Source of the DNA: Lunularia cruciata | Taxonomy: Eukaryota > Streptophyta > Marchantiopsida > Lunulariales > Lunulariaceae | Length of the DNA stretch: 64,000 nucleotides | Direction: 5' to 3' | NCBI GenBank assembly: GCA_948567375.1 | Contig: OX419755.1 | Coordinates: 34,787,001-34,851,000, forward strand | In this document: positions 23,105-34,039 of the stretch, in pieces | How positions within the stretch are numbered: the first letter of the stretch is position 1 | Layout: each line of letters starts with the position of its first letter | Program-made: the position numbers and the translations under genes | The notes under the pieces: generated by a model | Databases searched by the model: none | Told to the model about the DNA's origin: nothing | Seen by the model: only the letters and a program-made list of their open reading frames with translations

Positions 23105-24514
23105 TCATGGTGCTAGCTTGGCATCCACCACTCCCATTGATACTAGAGCTTTTGCCTTCTTCTTCCTCTTGCTCCTTGTAGAACTCAAACCACCTCTAAG
23201 CTCTTTTCTCAAGGTAGGGTTCAAAGCAATCAATTGGCCCACTATGATGTTAGCCTTGTGACTACCAACATCCTCCAACACATTGTAGCTCCATTGTTGC
23301 TTTGAAATCAAGAAATCCTCCATCCCCAACTTCTTCCTTGGAGTCTTTGTTGTTGATGATGTTGAGGTGAGAGTGATCCTTGTAGACATAGGAGTATCCT
23401 TACTTGGAGTAAATCCTTGAGAAGAGTGAACATCCTCTACAAAACGAGCTCTCTTCTTCTCTTGTGCCAAAATCTCCAAATTAAGACTCTTGGAGTTTGA
23501 GCACTCTCCCTTCTCATACTTGATCTCAACCACATCTATGGATACTATCCCCTTACCTTTATTTGGATTAGGAGCCACTTGGGTTTCACTACCACCGTCT
23601 TTCCCTCTATTGGCTCTCTCATAACCCCTTCCTCCATGGTAAGCGGAATTTGGGCAATTCTTTTGGATATGGCCTCTTCCTCCACAACCAAAACAATTTC
23701 TATCATTGAAATTGTTGGCTGGTTGGCCTCCTCCTAGGCCCTCTCCCTACATTCTGATCCACCTTTCTCTTCTCCCATAGTTGCACCACATTGATCTTGG
23801 GATCCGCAAGTTGTTCCGTGATGGTTTGAAGTGGATCCTTTGGTGGAGGTGCAAGAATTGGAGCAACTACTACTTGTGGTGCAACCCTTGTCACCAAATT
23901 ATCAGAATTTCCACCATACTTGTAGCCTTGAGGAGGATGCACAACCTCCTTCACCACCAAATCACTCTCATCCCCTTCCAAACTCTCCTCCATACAAATT
24001 GCAATCTTGATAGCTTCAACCTTGGAAGAAGGTTTCTCATATCTCACCTTGCTTCTAATTTGTGGTCTCAACCCTCCCACAAAATTCTGGTGAGCATGGC
24101 CCATATGCCAATCATTGTAGTCTCCACATCATCCACACCCTTCCTCAACACTATGCAAAATCTGGACTCTAACTTTTCCACTCTTTCCACATAGACTCTC
24201 ACTTTCTCTCCATCTCCTTGCTTGAGAAATGTAACCTCACTCATCAATCTCTCATAACTCTTATCAGGAAGAAAGTTCTCAATGAGTGCTAAAGTCAAAG
24301 TCTCCCAAGACTCCTCTTCCCCATCTCTCCTCTCTCTCTTTTGGTATTCCGACTCATACCATGTAAGTGCTGCATCCTCAAAGAAATCTGGTAATAATGA
24401 GGCCTACTCATTCTTCCTCCTCTCATTTTGTCCTATGCAAGCTCTCTTGAAGTCTCTCACAAAAGCCTCCACATCTTCTCCATCCTTGCCAAAGAAAACC
24501 GGAAGTTTCCCCAT
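23105..24514 (-). pseudogene. Family C gag with CCHC zinc knuckle
   Basis: Begins with ATG at 24514-24512 (MGKLPVFFGKDGEDVEAF). It contains the Ty3/gypsy gag core (ALTWYESEYQKR near 24350, then TLTLALIENFLP) and a CX2CX4HX4C knuckle, CFGCGGRGHIQKNC, at about 23655-23699. A Lys-rich tail runs to 23105. Several stops and at least one frameshift interrupt it (for example near 24400 and 24068). Gag would form the particle shell and bind RNA. Confidence 0.8.
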
Positions 24515-24754
24515 CTTAACTCCTCACTATCTTTCTTTTCTCTCAATTCTTTTTTCTTTTTCTTTTTTCTTTTCTCTCACTCTATTACTAATAGAGTATA
24601 TACATGACTACCGCCATTTGAGAGTAATCCACTCTAGGGAACACAAAAGGTTTAGGTTGCTCCAAGATTCCTATAGCAACATCAAATCCTAGAGTGCATA
24701 TTAATCGAACCTTCATGGATATTTTATCCATAAGTTGAAAGATTATCTCCATCA

Positions 24755-25150
24755 CTAATCTTGAGAACTAGCTGATGAAGGTGTTAGTATTTCTATAGTT
24801 GTACTAAGACTCTCTCCAAGATCCTTCACCAAAATTGATTTTACTCCACTACACTCATGTCCTTTTGGAAGTCCTTCAACTCCACAAACCTCACACAACT
24901 CCTTGGTCTTAGATCTTCTCCCTCCCAATCTTGGTGAAGAAGGTCCAACATGCAAACCCAAGTCAAGTAAACCTCTCCTTTCTCTCAATCTCTTGCTCTC
25001 AAAGGTCAATGGACATGAACTTGCCTTATGTCCATTCTCTCCACATAGAAAGCACTGAGACTCACTCTTTCCTCGAAGTGGTGTAGGTTTTTGGATCCTC
25101 TCAACACTCTCTTCAAATTCTATTGTAAACTCTCTTTTCCTCAAATCCAC
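24755..25150 (-). CDS. Extra zinc-finger ORF upstream of family C gag
   Basis: Open frame of about 131 codons between the 5' LTR/primer site and gag. It contains one retroviral-type knuckle, CFLCGENGHKASSC (CX2CX4HX4C), and a second Cys/His cluster, CEVCGVEGLPKGHEC. The N-terminus is basic. A separate knuckle protein ahead of gag is unusual for Ty3/gypsy elements; its role (RNA binding, or an accessory factor) is unknown. It may be the end of a longer leader ORF, because related sequence continues upstream to about 25380 in another frame. Confidence 0.55.
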   Translation of the reverse strand: MDLRKREFTIEFEESVERIQKPTPLRGKSESQCFLCGENGHKASSCPLTFESKRLRERRGLLDLGLHVGPSSPRLGGRRSKTKELCEVCGVEGLPKGHECSGVKSILVKDLGESLSTTIEILTPSSASSQD

Positions 25151-25380
25151 TCCCTACAATCACCTCAAACCCTTGGGGAACCTTGCATAATCTCAATTTC
25201 CACTCTTGATGACCCTCCATGTTCCCAAGATGAATCTAAACACTCAAACATGCTTTTTGTTGCTCTCAAACACCTCATGCATGAGATCTCCACTCTGCAG
25301 AATTGATCCTTCCTCACAATGTCACTCAAATCTCCCAACCAGTATGTGACAATCCTCTGAATTTTTTCACACTTGATCAC

Positions 25381-26069
25381 AACTCTAAAGGCGTCCCTTC
25401 CTGCAAAATTGCAAATCTTTTCATTAAGCCATTTGGCCTAGACACCTTTCTATTCAGCACACATATTTCAAATTTGGTCTAAAAACCACCCGCCTCACTT
25501 CAAAACCTGCACAAGAACGATCTCTCTCTAATTTTTGTGGCAGCAGGTAGGATAAAATGCACTTAATTTTCTTGGAAATTTTTAGAACAATTCACTAAAA
25601 ATTGAAGAAATGGTAGACTCTGTACAATTTTCCAAAGAGCATGCAGTTGCGGGAGCACTTTACCCTATCAAATTTCAAAAATTCTAGCCCAGTGCACATA
25701 GTAGCTCTCACAAAAATTTCAAGTGTGCTAACTGAAATATAACCTAAGCTATCATGTGTAGAAATTTCAAGTCCAGATCTCAAACTTGAGATTTTGCCCA
25801 AAATCACCTTAATCCCCAAAATCTACAATCCACCTCACACAATCTCTCCAGTTCCTCTCATGTGTATAAGATGTACAAAATCACCTCAAAGACATCATAA
25901 TGAACTATAGGGTATACAAATGGATCTTGGTTCTCTAACATAAGTTCAACCCTCTACTCTCCTAATGTTCTCTCCAAGTGAGCTCTCATAGCCTCCTTCT
26001 GCCTAATGTAGAATTCAACGCGAAACATTATCTTGCCTTCTAGAGAGGTCCCGGCAACGGAACCAAAAA
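25381..26069. other. Family C leader with primer-binding site
   Basis: Non-coding leader downstream of the 5' LTR. Immediately inside the LTR (26048-26069) the minus strand reads TTTTGGTTCCGTTGCCGGGA, close to the TGGCGCCGTTGCCGGGG primer site of plant Athila/Tat-type elements, which pairs with tRNA-Asp. No other feature is seen. Confidence 0.7.
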
Positions 26070-26761
26070 TGTGAGCCGGCCTATCTCTCACTCACGATGA
26101 ACCTCTGATGGCTATTATGGTAGCGCACCATGGACTAAGAAGGCAAGGAACCCCAACTCCATCATACTCCTCCAAGGCTAACACTCCAAGACTCAAGACA
26201 TTGCTCACTAGATAACTCAATGAGAGAGAGATAGTTGCAAATGAAAGGATGATGAGTACCTCCTCACCCTTTGTTTATATACTTGTGAAATAGTTACATA
26301 CCAAAGTTACTAATTATTGTAGTAACTCAAGTTACTAGACTAAAAGTCAAGTAAAGTCAAAAAGTAGAAAGGAATATCCATTCATATAGGCATATTCCTC
26401 TAAGCATGTGGTCTTATCTTGACCCAACCACTAAGTCAAGGATTCCCTCACATGGACTATCCTTGGACTATAGAAGAATCCAAAACAAAAAGGCTTGCGG
26501 GCCCAAGAGTTCTCAACTCTTTCCTCAAAGCCAAACACCTAGGAATAATACCAAGTCAACACACTAGAATCCAAAATAGTGGTGCTCATCTTTTCCAAAT
26601 CCTCTTAAGTAAGGTCCCCACTATTTTAGCTATGACTAGCTTTAGCTAATCATGACTAATGTAGAACCATCCTTTATCTCTATATAAATAATATCTCTCA
26701 AGTACTTGTAATACCAAGCTAAATATCACAATACCACATACCTGCACAAATGAGTGTTACA
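26070..26761 (-). repeat. 5' LTR of family C element
   Basis: Partner of 18993-19685. It ends TTGTTACA-type on the element's 5' side (plus strand GAGTGTTACA) and TGTGAGCCGG on the inner side. The few differences from the 3' LTR are mostly transitions, plus one short replaced block near 26660-26680. Confidence 0.92.
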
Positions 26762-26765
26762 AGAC

Positions 26766-27200
26766 AAACCTCTTACCTAGAGAGGTTCTACAATGTGCTT
26801 ATGATGAGATTTAACAACTAGACCACATCATTGTTCATGACATCTTGGATGTTGGGTGTCAGTCTTAGACGGTGGTAGTGGTTGATAGGTCACCTATGGC
26901 AGTGGTGAACCTAGTTGGATAGCTTAGAGCCACTTTTCCCACACTTATGAGTTTCCCATGCTCTCATGCTTTTTGAGAGGGAGGTCATGGACTGGTTTGG
27001 GACTCATAGTTACAGTAGTTGGAGGAGCCCAACACCAATGAGAGAGAGCGGGTGATGGGTTTTTGCACCAATATTAGTGCTATTCCAACAATGTCAGAGG
27101 CATCTAAGCGTCAAGTGTTAGGTCAGGCTATGGGCCTGAACTATTTGACCTAGATTGTGAGCCTTGGCTTCACAAAGTAGCGTAAGATGCACTTGATAGG
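26766..27200 (+). pseudogene. B1-copy: C-terminus of C5-DNA methyltransferase
   Basis: Collinear with 48260-47860 of the other copy. Conserved end-of-domain motifs remain: RERVMGFCTNIS followed by SKRQVLGQAMGLN (about 27045-27165), corresponding to the motif IX-X region of C5-methyltransferases. Upstream motifs I, IV and VI are deleted with the C insertion. Conservation of these motifs in two diverged copies supports a real protein domain. Confidence 0.7.
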
Positions 27201-27539
27201 CATCACCACTCAAACACTTGTGAGCCTTGTGCATATTGAGATGATTCAGTCACATGTTGGGGGTGATGGGCTGAGTGGACAAGGTATTCTTGGGACACAA
27301 CTAGTGGCTACAGGGAGAGTAGTCTACTTGGAGTCCATCTAGGTGAGCATGGTCTACTTGGATTACACCCTTGGTCTACTTGGGATGCAGCTAGAGAATG
27401 TATGGAGCTTGTAGCCAAATCGGAAAGAAATTTTCACACTAAGGTTATGATCTCTAGTGGTTGGGAGCATGACTACCAAGGGTCCATTGTAGCAGCCAGT
27501 TAGTATGTCTTTCAATCCTATGACAATTACAAAGGATAC

Positions 27540-29010
27540 TTGGGAGCTAGATCTTGGACCCAAGCGTACAAGAGAGGAAAGACAGAAACTTTGGAGGTTC
27601 TTGAGGAGCTACATCAGTTGTTTGCTTTCAATATGAAGGATTTGGGTGCTCTAAAAGGACCAAGTATTTGGATTGAGCTGATTAGTGATACATCAGTTTT
27701 TTTTTGTCCTTATCAATATAGTGATATGGAGAGGACATTGATTCAGAGCCAGGTCGTGACCTTTTTGAGGCTAGTTTGGTAGAGATTTCACATGGAGAGT
27801 ATGCATCAACAACAATGATGCCAACCAAGAAGGATATCCATAGCAACTACAAAAATAGGCAGATGTGTAGAGATTACCATCTTATCAACCAATAGACTAG
27901 GGCTGATTGGTATGCCATGCCTACACTAAAAGAGATCTTTGATGCAATCAGGCATGCAAAGGTCTTTAGTACTTTAAATCTTCAAGCAAGATATCACCAA
28001 TTGCCAATCAGAGAGGAAGATAAGTCCAAGACAACATTTTGGGCTATTGATCCTCACGGCAAGGATGTGTTATATCAATAGAGATTCTACCATTTGGGTT
28101 AAAGAATGCTCTTGTTGAGTTTCAGAGGGTCAAGGATAGGATCCTAGTTGGATTAGATTTTGCTTGGTGTTATATTGATGATATTTTGGTCTATAGCACT
28201 ATTCTAGAGGAGCATGAGAGACATTTGTTGGAGGTGTTTGAGAGGTTGAGATCTCATGGACTCAAATTACATCTTGGGAAGTGTAGGTTCTTCCACAAGC
28301 AAGTTGAGTATTTGGATCACACTATCTTCTCAAAGGACTTGGTGTTCAATAGACCAAGGTGGAAGCTATTGCATGTATTCCTTAGCCTACGGATGTGAGC
28401 AAAGTGGAAGCATTCCTTGGGTTGGCAAACTTCTTTCACTTTTATGTTAGAGGATTATGTGCCATTGCCAAGGCCTTGACAAAGCTGACCAAGCTTACAC
28501 ATGAGTGGTGTTGGGGAGATGAGTAGGAGAGAGCTTTTGTAGAGCTCAAGGAGAGGTTAACATCTGTTCTTATTTTGAGGAGACCAATTAGAGGATGACC
28601 ATTTCAATTTCACATTGATTGGAGTATGTTGGGGCTTGGAGCAGTGCTTACCCAACATGATGATGCGAGGAAGGAGCTTATGGTGGCCTATGCTAGTTGC
28701 TCCAACCATTCAATGGAGGCAAAGTATAGTTCATATGAAGGAGAGTGCTTAGTAGTAGTTTGGACAGTAACACAATTTTGATGTTACGTATTTGGTAACC
28801 TTTTTACTCTCATCATTGACCATCAGCCATTGAAGTGGTTGAAGGAGTCCGACAAGCTTTCTAGGAAGCTTGCACAATGAGATTTGATTATAAAGGAGTA
28901 TGATTTCATAGTTATTCACCGACCTAGAGTGGTGAACCATGATGCAGATGGATTGAGTAGGAACCCATGTCCCAGCTTGCAAGATCAGACCAGAGCACAT
29001 TGGCATGGTG
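27540..29010 (+). pseudogene. B1-copy reverse transcriptase and RNase H
   Basis: RT begins around 27590 (FAFNMKDLGALKGP). The catalytic loop WCYIDDILVYSTI is intact at about 28165-28205, followed by HGLKLHLGKCRFF. RNase H follows ([19 protein letters not shown] near 28610, [14 protein letters not shown] near 28725, DHQPLKWLKESDKL near 28820). Stops and at least two frameshifts break the frame, for example near 27780, 28080 and 28380. Confidence 0.85.
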
Positions 29011-30345
29011 AGACAGATGAGGAGATGGTATTAGGTTGGCATGTATCTGCCTTTCTCTTATATTTTTGGATGCTTTGGTGGTATCTCTTAGCGTATACAA
29101 GAGGAGTTATTGAGATCATAGATCTAGAGAGTGGAGATAGTCGCATAGTTCAACAAGACATTCATGATGATGTCTTAATGATGGACTATCTTCACACTAG
29201 TGTTGTGGATGGGACAATTGGGACCAAAGATAGAGATCATGTTCTTCAACAAGCCAGGCAGTCTAGATTGGAAGGAAAACATATTCTTTGTGTATGAGAG
29301 GATGGAAGAGTGAGAGAAGTACCACTTTCATCTCAAAGACTACAATTGGGCTCATGAGGAGCTAGGACATTTTGGAGTAAAGCATACATATAGCTTACTA
29401 CAAAGTCATTATTGGTGGTATGGTATGCAAACCAATGTACAACAATTTGTTGCCAGATGTATGGTTTGTGACCGAGTTAGAGCATCATTAATCCTCCTAT
29501 GCCATAGTTGCACCCAATACCTATCATGGGATTGGATTAATGCTAGAGTTTGGACTTTGCTAGACCTTTCCCATGGACTATGAGACATCATCGATATGTT
29601 CTGGTGATGGAGCACTTCTCAAGTGGATTGAGTGGTGGCACTTCCTTACAAGTCCATTGACGGGACGGCCTATTTGTTCCTAGATTGGGTTCTTAGTTAT
29701 TTTGGTGGACCAATTGAGGTTTTGACAGATCATGTTACAAAGTTCTTAAAAGAGTTTCAGGTCTTGTGAGACAAGGCTTTGATTGATCATCATACTACCT
29801 CTCGAGATCACCCTAAGGCAGATGGCTTAGCAAAGAGAGTGGTTCAAACAATGAAGAGAGGATTGCAAAAAGTATGGTTTGTAGAGAGGCCACTTGGGAG
29901 ATTAGGATCTCTAGTTACCTTGGTTGGCCATGGGCTATCAATTTAGCCAGCAAGCCTCCTTAGTATTCTTCTCTCCTTACTTCCTACTCTATGGACAAGA
30001 TCCAAATTTACCTGCAGCCATTTGTTGAGATGCTACTGTAGTCTTGGACTTGGATGATCCAGATGTATGAGTGAGCACATGTTCTCAATGGGCAGAGATC
30101 TTTTGGAGAGTGATGCCAATAGCCTTTGAGAACTTGGTGATTGCTCAGCATAGGGATACCTTACGTTATGCTACTATTTGAGGTGGAGTGCATAGACCCT
30201 TGATCCATTGATTTCATCCAAGTGACTATATATATCTACAATAGATAGCACCGACAACACTTGATGTTTAGACAAGCCACACTATCTTGAGAGTGCATAA
30301 GGTTTTGCCAACTAGAGTCCTTGTGTTGGAAGGACGTGATGGTGT
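29011..30345 (+). pseudogene. B1-copy DDE integrase
   Basis: The HHCC zinc domain is at about 29350-29490 (ELGHFGVKHTYSLLQSHYWW, then FVARCMVCD). The catalytic core has an EVLTDH-type second Asp near 29715 and an ADGLAK-type third position near 29820, where the usual Glu reads Lys in this copy. The C-terminal module ends with RVLVLEGRDGVVWKDH at about 30308-30360, leading directly into the PHD finger. Confidence 0.78.
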
Positions 30346-30590
30346 TGTATGGAAGGATCATGTGTGCCATGCCACCTCCCAAATATTGATGGCACTATGG
30401 ACCCAACATTGGCACTTGTACAGGCAAGCTTGAGGTGTATGTTATGTGGCTCTATTGGTGGAGCTACTACTATGTTAGTGTGTGATAGTTGTTCAAGAAG
30501 ATGGCATATGGCATGTATGACTCCTCTACTCATGGTGGTTCCTTAGGGACAGTGATTATGTCCTAAATGTACTTGACCTATAGCTAGTTC
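30346..30590 (+). pseudogene. B1-copy PHD finger fused to integrase
   Basis: C4HC3 pattern: CMLC, then CDSC, then WHMAC and finally CPKC followed by a stop. All eight ligand positions are visible, but two in-frame stops (near 30545 and 30556) now interrupt it. PHD fingers bind histone H3 tails, often by methylation state. The position, directly after the integrase end, is where chromoviruses carry a chromodomain, so a targeting role is plausible. The same finger occurs in the copy at 44.4-44.8 kb. Confidence 0.85.
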
Positions 30591-30745
30591 ATCCTTTATA
30601 TGGTATAGATTACATACATATGACTAACAATAGGGCTAGATAGCACCCGGACTCCTGATCTTTTCCCATCATAAGGTATACCATATACTTGGGATAGATG
30701 GCTATCTGGAGTTAGAGGGACCTAACCGCCAGCTAGGGATGCAAT

Positions 30746-30850
30746 TGTGGCACTTTAGAGTCTATGTATAACTCATGTGTAAGTTATGTGTCTATAGTGT
30801 ATGATGTTGATAGTGATGTATGTTGTGTAGTGATGTATATACACACAATA
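30746..30850 (+). repeat. Family B terminal B repeat (3' end)
   Basis: Starts TGTGGCACTTTAGAGTC directly after the purine tract GCTAGGGATGCAAT and ends TATATACACACAATA at the element boundary. It is homologous to 43603-43709 and 44165-44259 (both minus). Only one copy is present here and no A repeat precedes it. Confidence 0.82.
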
Positions 30851-32740
30851 GGTATTAGAGTAAGAATGGGATGGATGGATTTATGGACCACCAAATCCTT
30901 TCTGCTAAACCATTGGGATTTTTGTGTCTATGTACTACCTAAGCATGATTTCACATAGTTTATCATCTCACACTTTAGGTAAAACTTTTTGAATGCAATC
31001 ACCTTGTCTAATGAACCCTTGATACTTTTGATTATAACTTATGAGGAAACGAGAACATGTTGCATCTATGTGTTAACTTAGATAAATTGTATGTAGTTGA
31101 TAGAGTAGAAGCTATGGTGGTAATGCTTGAAGTTATCATTGTCATATAACAACAAATCAAGCATCTTACTTGATTGTTGGAAGAACAAGATCATCAATGA
31201 CAAGAGCATGTAGAGAGAACACCATTTTGAGAAGAAGAAGAGCAAATCCAATTTTCAAAGCCCAAGGAATTTGAAGGCAAGAACTTCTTGGATGAAGAAT
31301 TTTGTGCTTGATTGTGAATGATATTTTGAAGCTACAAATCTTTAAGATGAAAAAAGATAGATTCCCTTGGCTTCAAGCCAATTGGATGGAGTGGCAAACT
31401 ATTGTGGCAATTTTGAGTAATGAGCTAAATGGCAGTTTGTTAAGCCAATCTCAACAAGGCAATTCAAGAGTATAATTCAGCCATTCCAAGCTATAAATGA
31501 CACACAAGCTAAGTTGGTAGAATTGAAGCAAAATTTGTTCTATAAGAAGTTATATCACTTAATTCTAGAACACCATAATGCAAATTCTAGAGATATTAGA
31601 AGGTGAAGCTCTAGATTGATTTATGAGGGGCTTGAAGTCATGCACCAAGTTGGAAGTGACCATGTGGAAGCCCAAAGACTTGGAGGAAACCATGTAGTTG
31701 GCTGAGTGCTTTGATTCCTTGGTTGCAACAACTTGGTCTTGACCTTGACCTTCACCAAATTGGCTTACACACTACACACGGGTAGAAGGTGGAGGAGCCA
31801 ACACCAATAGAGATCAATGTCATCCAATAGAAACCACTTGGCCCTACAAACAAGAAAAATTATGACAAAATGGTGGTTCTTTTTATTATCACCAAATTAG
31901 GCATCACATTATTGAATGTCCGCTCAAGAATAGATGACCTCAAAAAATAGCCAAAATGGAGTTTGTGGAGTGTGATGATCAAGGAAATAAGGAATTCTAG
32001 TAGGAAAATTCAAGCCAACTATTAGGAACTTGATTAGTTCCAATGGGATTGAAGGCTCGGCCTATGCAAGTTTGCTTTAATTGCAAGGTATGATATTTGA
32101 TTGTGGTTGTAAGATGTTGATTGATTGATTTTGGGAGTTAAGAGAATTGCATGTCCATGCAATTAGCAAAGGAATTAAATATTCCTATCAAACCAATAAT
32201 TGGAAGTAGATTGATGATGGCAGATGGTAGAAATAGTTTTGCATATTTTTTACCTCACATCTTATTATATTTAAAATTGGGAAGGAGTATTTGGACTGTA
32301 TGAAGTTGGTAGTGGCACTTCTACATTATGATGTCAATCTAGGTTTGCCTTGGCTTGAACGCCATAAGGTTCATTTTGATTAGACCTACCAACAAATTCA
32401 AGTATAACACCAAGGTAGGAAATACCTTGGTGATTAGGTTGTATGGTACCTTTGAGTAAGACATCTAAGAATAGTCAATCCTAAGATGGGAAGTTAGTAA
32501 GTAAAGCAACCATATAGCAAGCTTTAGAGGAAGATAAGTCTATTCTTGAGGTGTGAATCAAGCCAATTGTGCAAGATTTAGAGGAAGATAAGCCTATTTT
32601 TGAGATGTGGATCAAACCAATTGCATATGGAGAATATGGTGAGGACTAGGAGCCTCATCAAGCAATGGTTAATCAAATAGTTTAAGGTTTGCACATGTGT
32701 TTTTGGATGATCTACAAAAGGGATTACCTCCAATTATGGT
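30851..32740 (+). pseudogene. A1 primer site, leader, gag and protease remnants
   Basis: GGTATTAGAG at 30851-30860, joined to TT at 16941-16942, resembles the tRNA-iMet primer site TGGTATCAGAG. Gag follows with many stops; a decayed knuckle (GSFYYHQIRHHIIECPLK) lies at about 31877-31930, its first Cys lost. A retropepsin-like stretch (KMLIDFGS near 32105, MMADGR near 32213, VCLGL near 32340) shows the active site DSG changed to DFG. Confidence 0.7.
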
Positions 32741-34039
32741 ATGCACTTCAAGATTGAGTTATTGCCGAGAAGTACTCCAATGAATAGACCAATCTATTGG
32801 CTCTCACCCAAGGATTTGGATGAGGCTAAAACAACATTGATAGAGTTGTTGGAGAAGGATTTTATACAACATATTACATCTTCTTGGGAAGCACTAGTAT
32901 TATTTATTCCAAAGAAGGATGGAGGAATTCATTTCTATATTGATTATCATGGTCTCAATAAACAAATAGTGAAGAATGCATATCCTTTGTCTCCAATTGA
33001 TGACTTGGTTGATCAATTGAGTGGAGTATGATATTTCTACAAGTTGGATCTCCAAAGTGGCTATTGGCAGATTCTCATTGATAGGGAGCAAGTGCAAAAG
33101 ATTACCTTTTGAACATATGATCCACAACATATGGGCATTTTGAATGAAGCGTTCTACCCTTTGGGCTCACTAATGCTTGAATAGTCTTCATGGATTAGAT
33201 GTACTGGGTGTTAGATGAGCTATTGGATTGATAAGTGATGTTGTTCTTGGATGATATTTAAATCTATAATAAAATAAAGACAAAATATGCAAATCACGTG
33301 CAAGAAGTCCTTAGATGACTACATCAATGGAATTTTTACTTCAAGAAGTCAAAGTGTGTCTTTTGGTAGAAGGAAGTTACCTTCTTGTGTCATAAGATCT
33401 CATCAAAGAGGATGAAGATGGAAGAGGAGAAAATCAAGGCCATTATTGATTGGCCTATTCCAAAGGATGCCATAGAATTGCAAGCATTTAGTTGATTGAT
33501 AAGTTTTTACCAATGATTCATCCACTATTATGCTCATATGACCACACTATTGACCAATCTTTTGGAAAAGACCTCAAGCTTTTAATGGACCACCAAGCAT
33601 AAAGAAGCATTGTAGAAGCTGAAACATATGACATCTTCAAGACCCATGCTTCAACCATATGATCCTCAACTACCTTGTGTGGTTGATTGTGATGCTTCTA
33701 ACTTTGCCATTGGAGCTATTTTGTAGTATGATTTCCATATGAGGTACATCTCATTGCCTTTGTGTCTCACTGAATAAACACCATAGAAAGGAATTACCCT
33801 ACTTGACATTGAGAGCAACTAGCAATAGTAAATGTCACCAAGGTATGGAGACATTATCTCCTAGGGAAACAAGTGATCATGCAAACCAATCATAAACCCT
33901 TGTTGCAGACATTATATTTGTAGCACATGAAGAGTCAACATCATTGATGGGAGGAACAACTACTATTGTTGACATCAAACTTGAGTATAAATCCAAAAAG
34001 TTTCATGTTATCCTTGATGCACTTTCATGACGACCTGAT
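32741..34039 (+). pseudogene. A1 reverse transcriptase and RNase H
   Basis: RT is recognised from INMHFKIELLPRSTPMN-type entry through VLFIPKKDGGIHFYIDYHGL, YPLSPIDDLVDQLSG, LQSGYWQILI and the loop VMLFLDDI (about 33236-33258), which keeps both Asp. RNase H (VDCDASNFAIGAIL near 33685, HYLLGKQVIMQTNHKPL near 33850) follows. Several stops are present, for example at about 33030 and 33110. Confidence 0.85.

Larger units (their letters stand above)
18993..26761 (-). mobile_element. Family C Ty3/gypsy element, complete with two LTRs
   Basis: Minus-strand element of 7769 bp. LTRs are 18993-19685 (3') and 26070-26761 (5'), about 96% identical by eye. Flanking GGAC (18989-18992) and AGAC (26762-26765) resemble a 4-bp duplication. 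Internal order is zinc-knuckle ORF, gag, protease, RT, RNase H, integrase without chromodomain. It sits in B1-copy and is the youngest complete insertion of the left stack. A solo LTR of the same family lies at 57131-57806. Confidence 0.92.
16947..30850 (+). mobile_element. Family B copy 1 (DNMT/PHD retroelement), carrying C
   Basis: Starts TGTCACATCATTTG and ends TATATACACACAATA, which aligns with the other family B terminus TATATACGCATGACA through transitions only. Flanks GGTG (16943-16946) and GGTA (30851-30854) look like a 4-bp duplication. Order: A repeat, long leader, gag start, family C insertion (18993-26761), methyltransferase C-terminus, RT, RNase H, integrase, PHD finger, polypurine tract, single B repeat. 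Relative to the copy at 43603-53206 it lacks about 3.1 kb of gag, protease and 5' methyltransferase at the C insertion site, and lacks the second A and B repeats. Confidence 0.85.
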
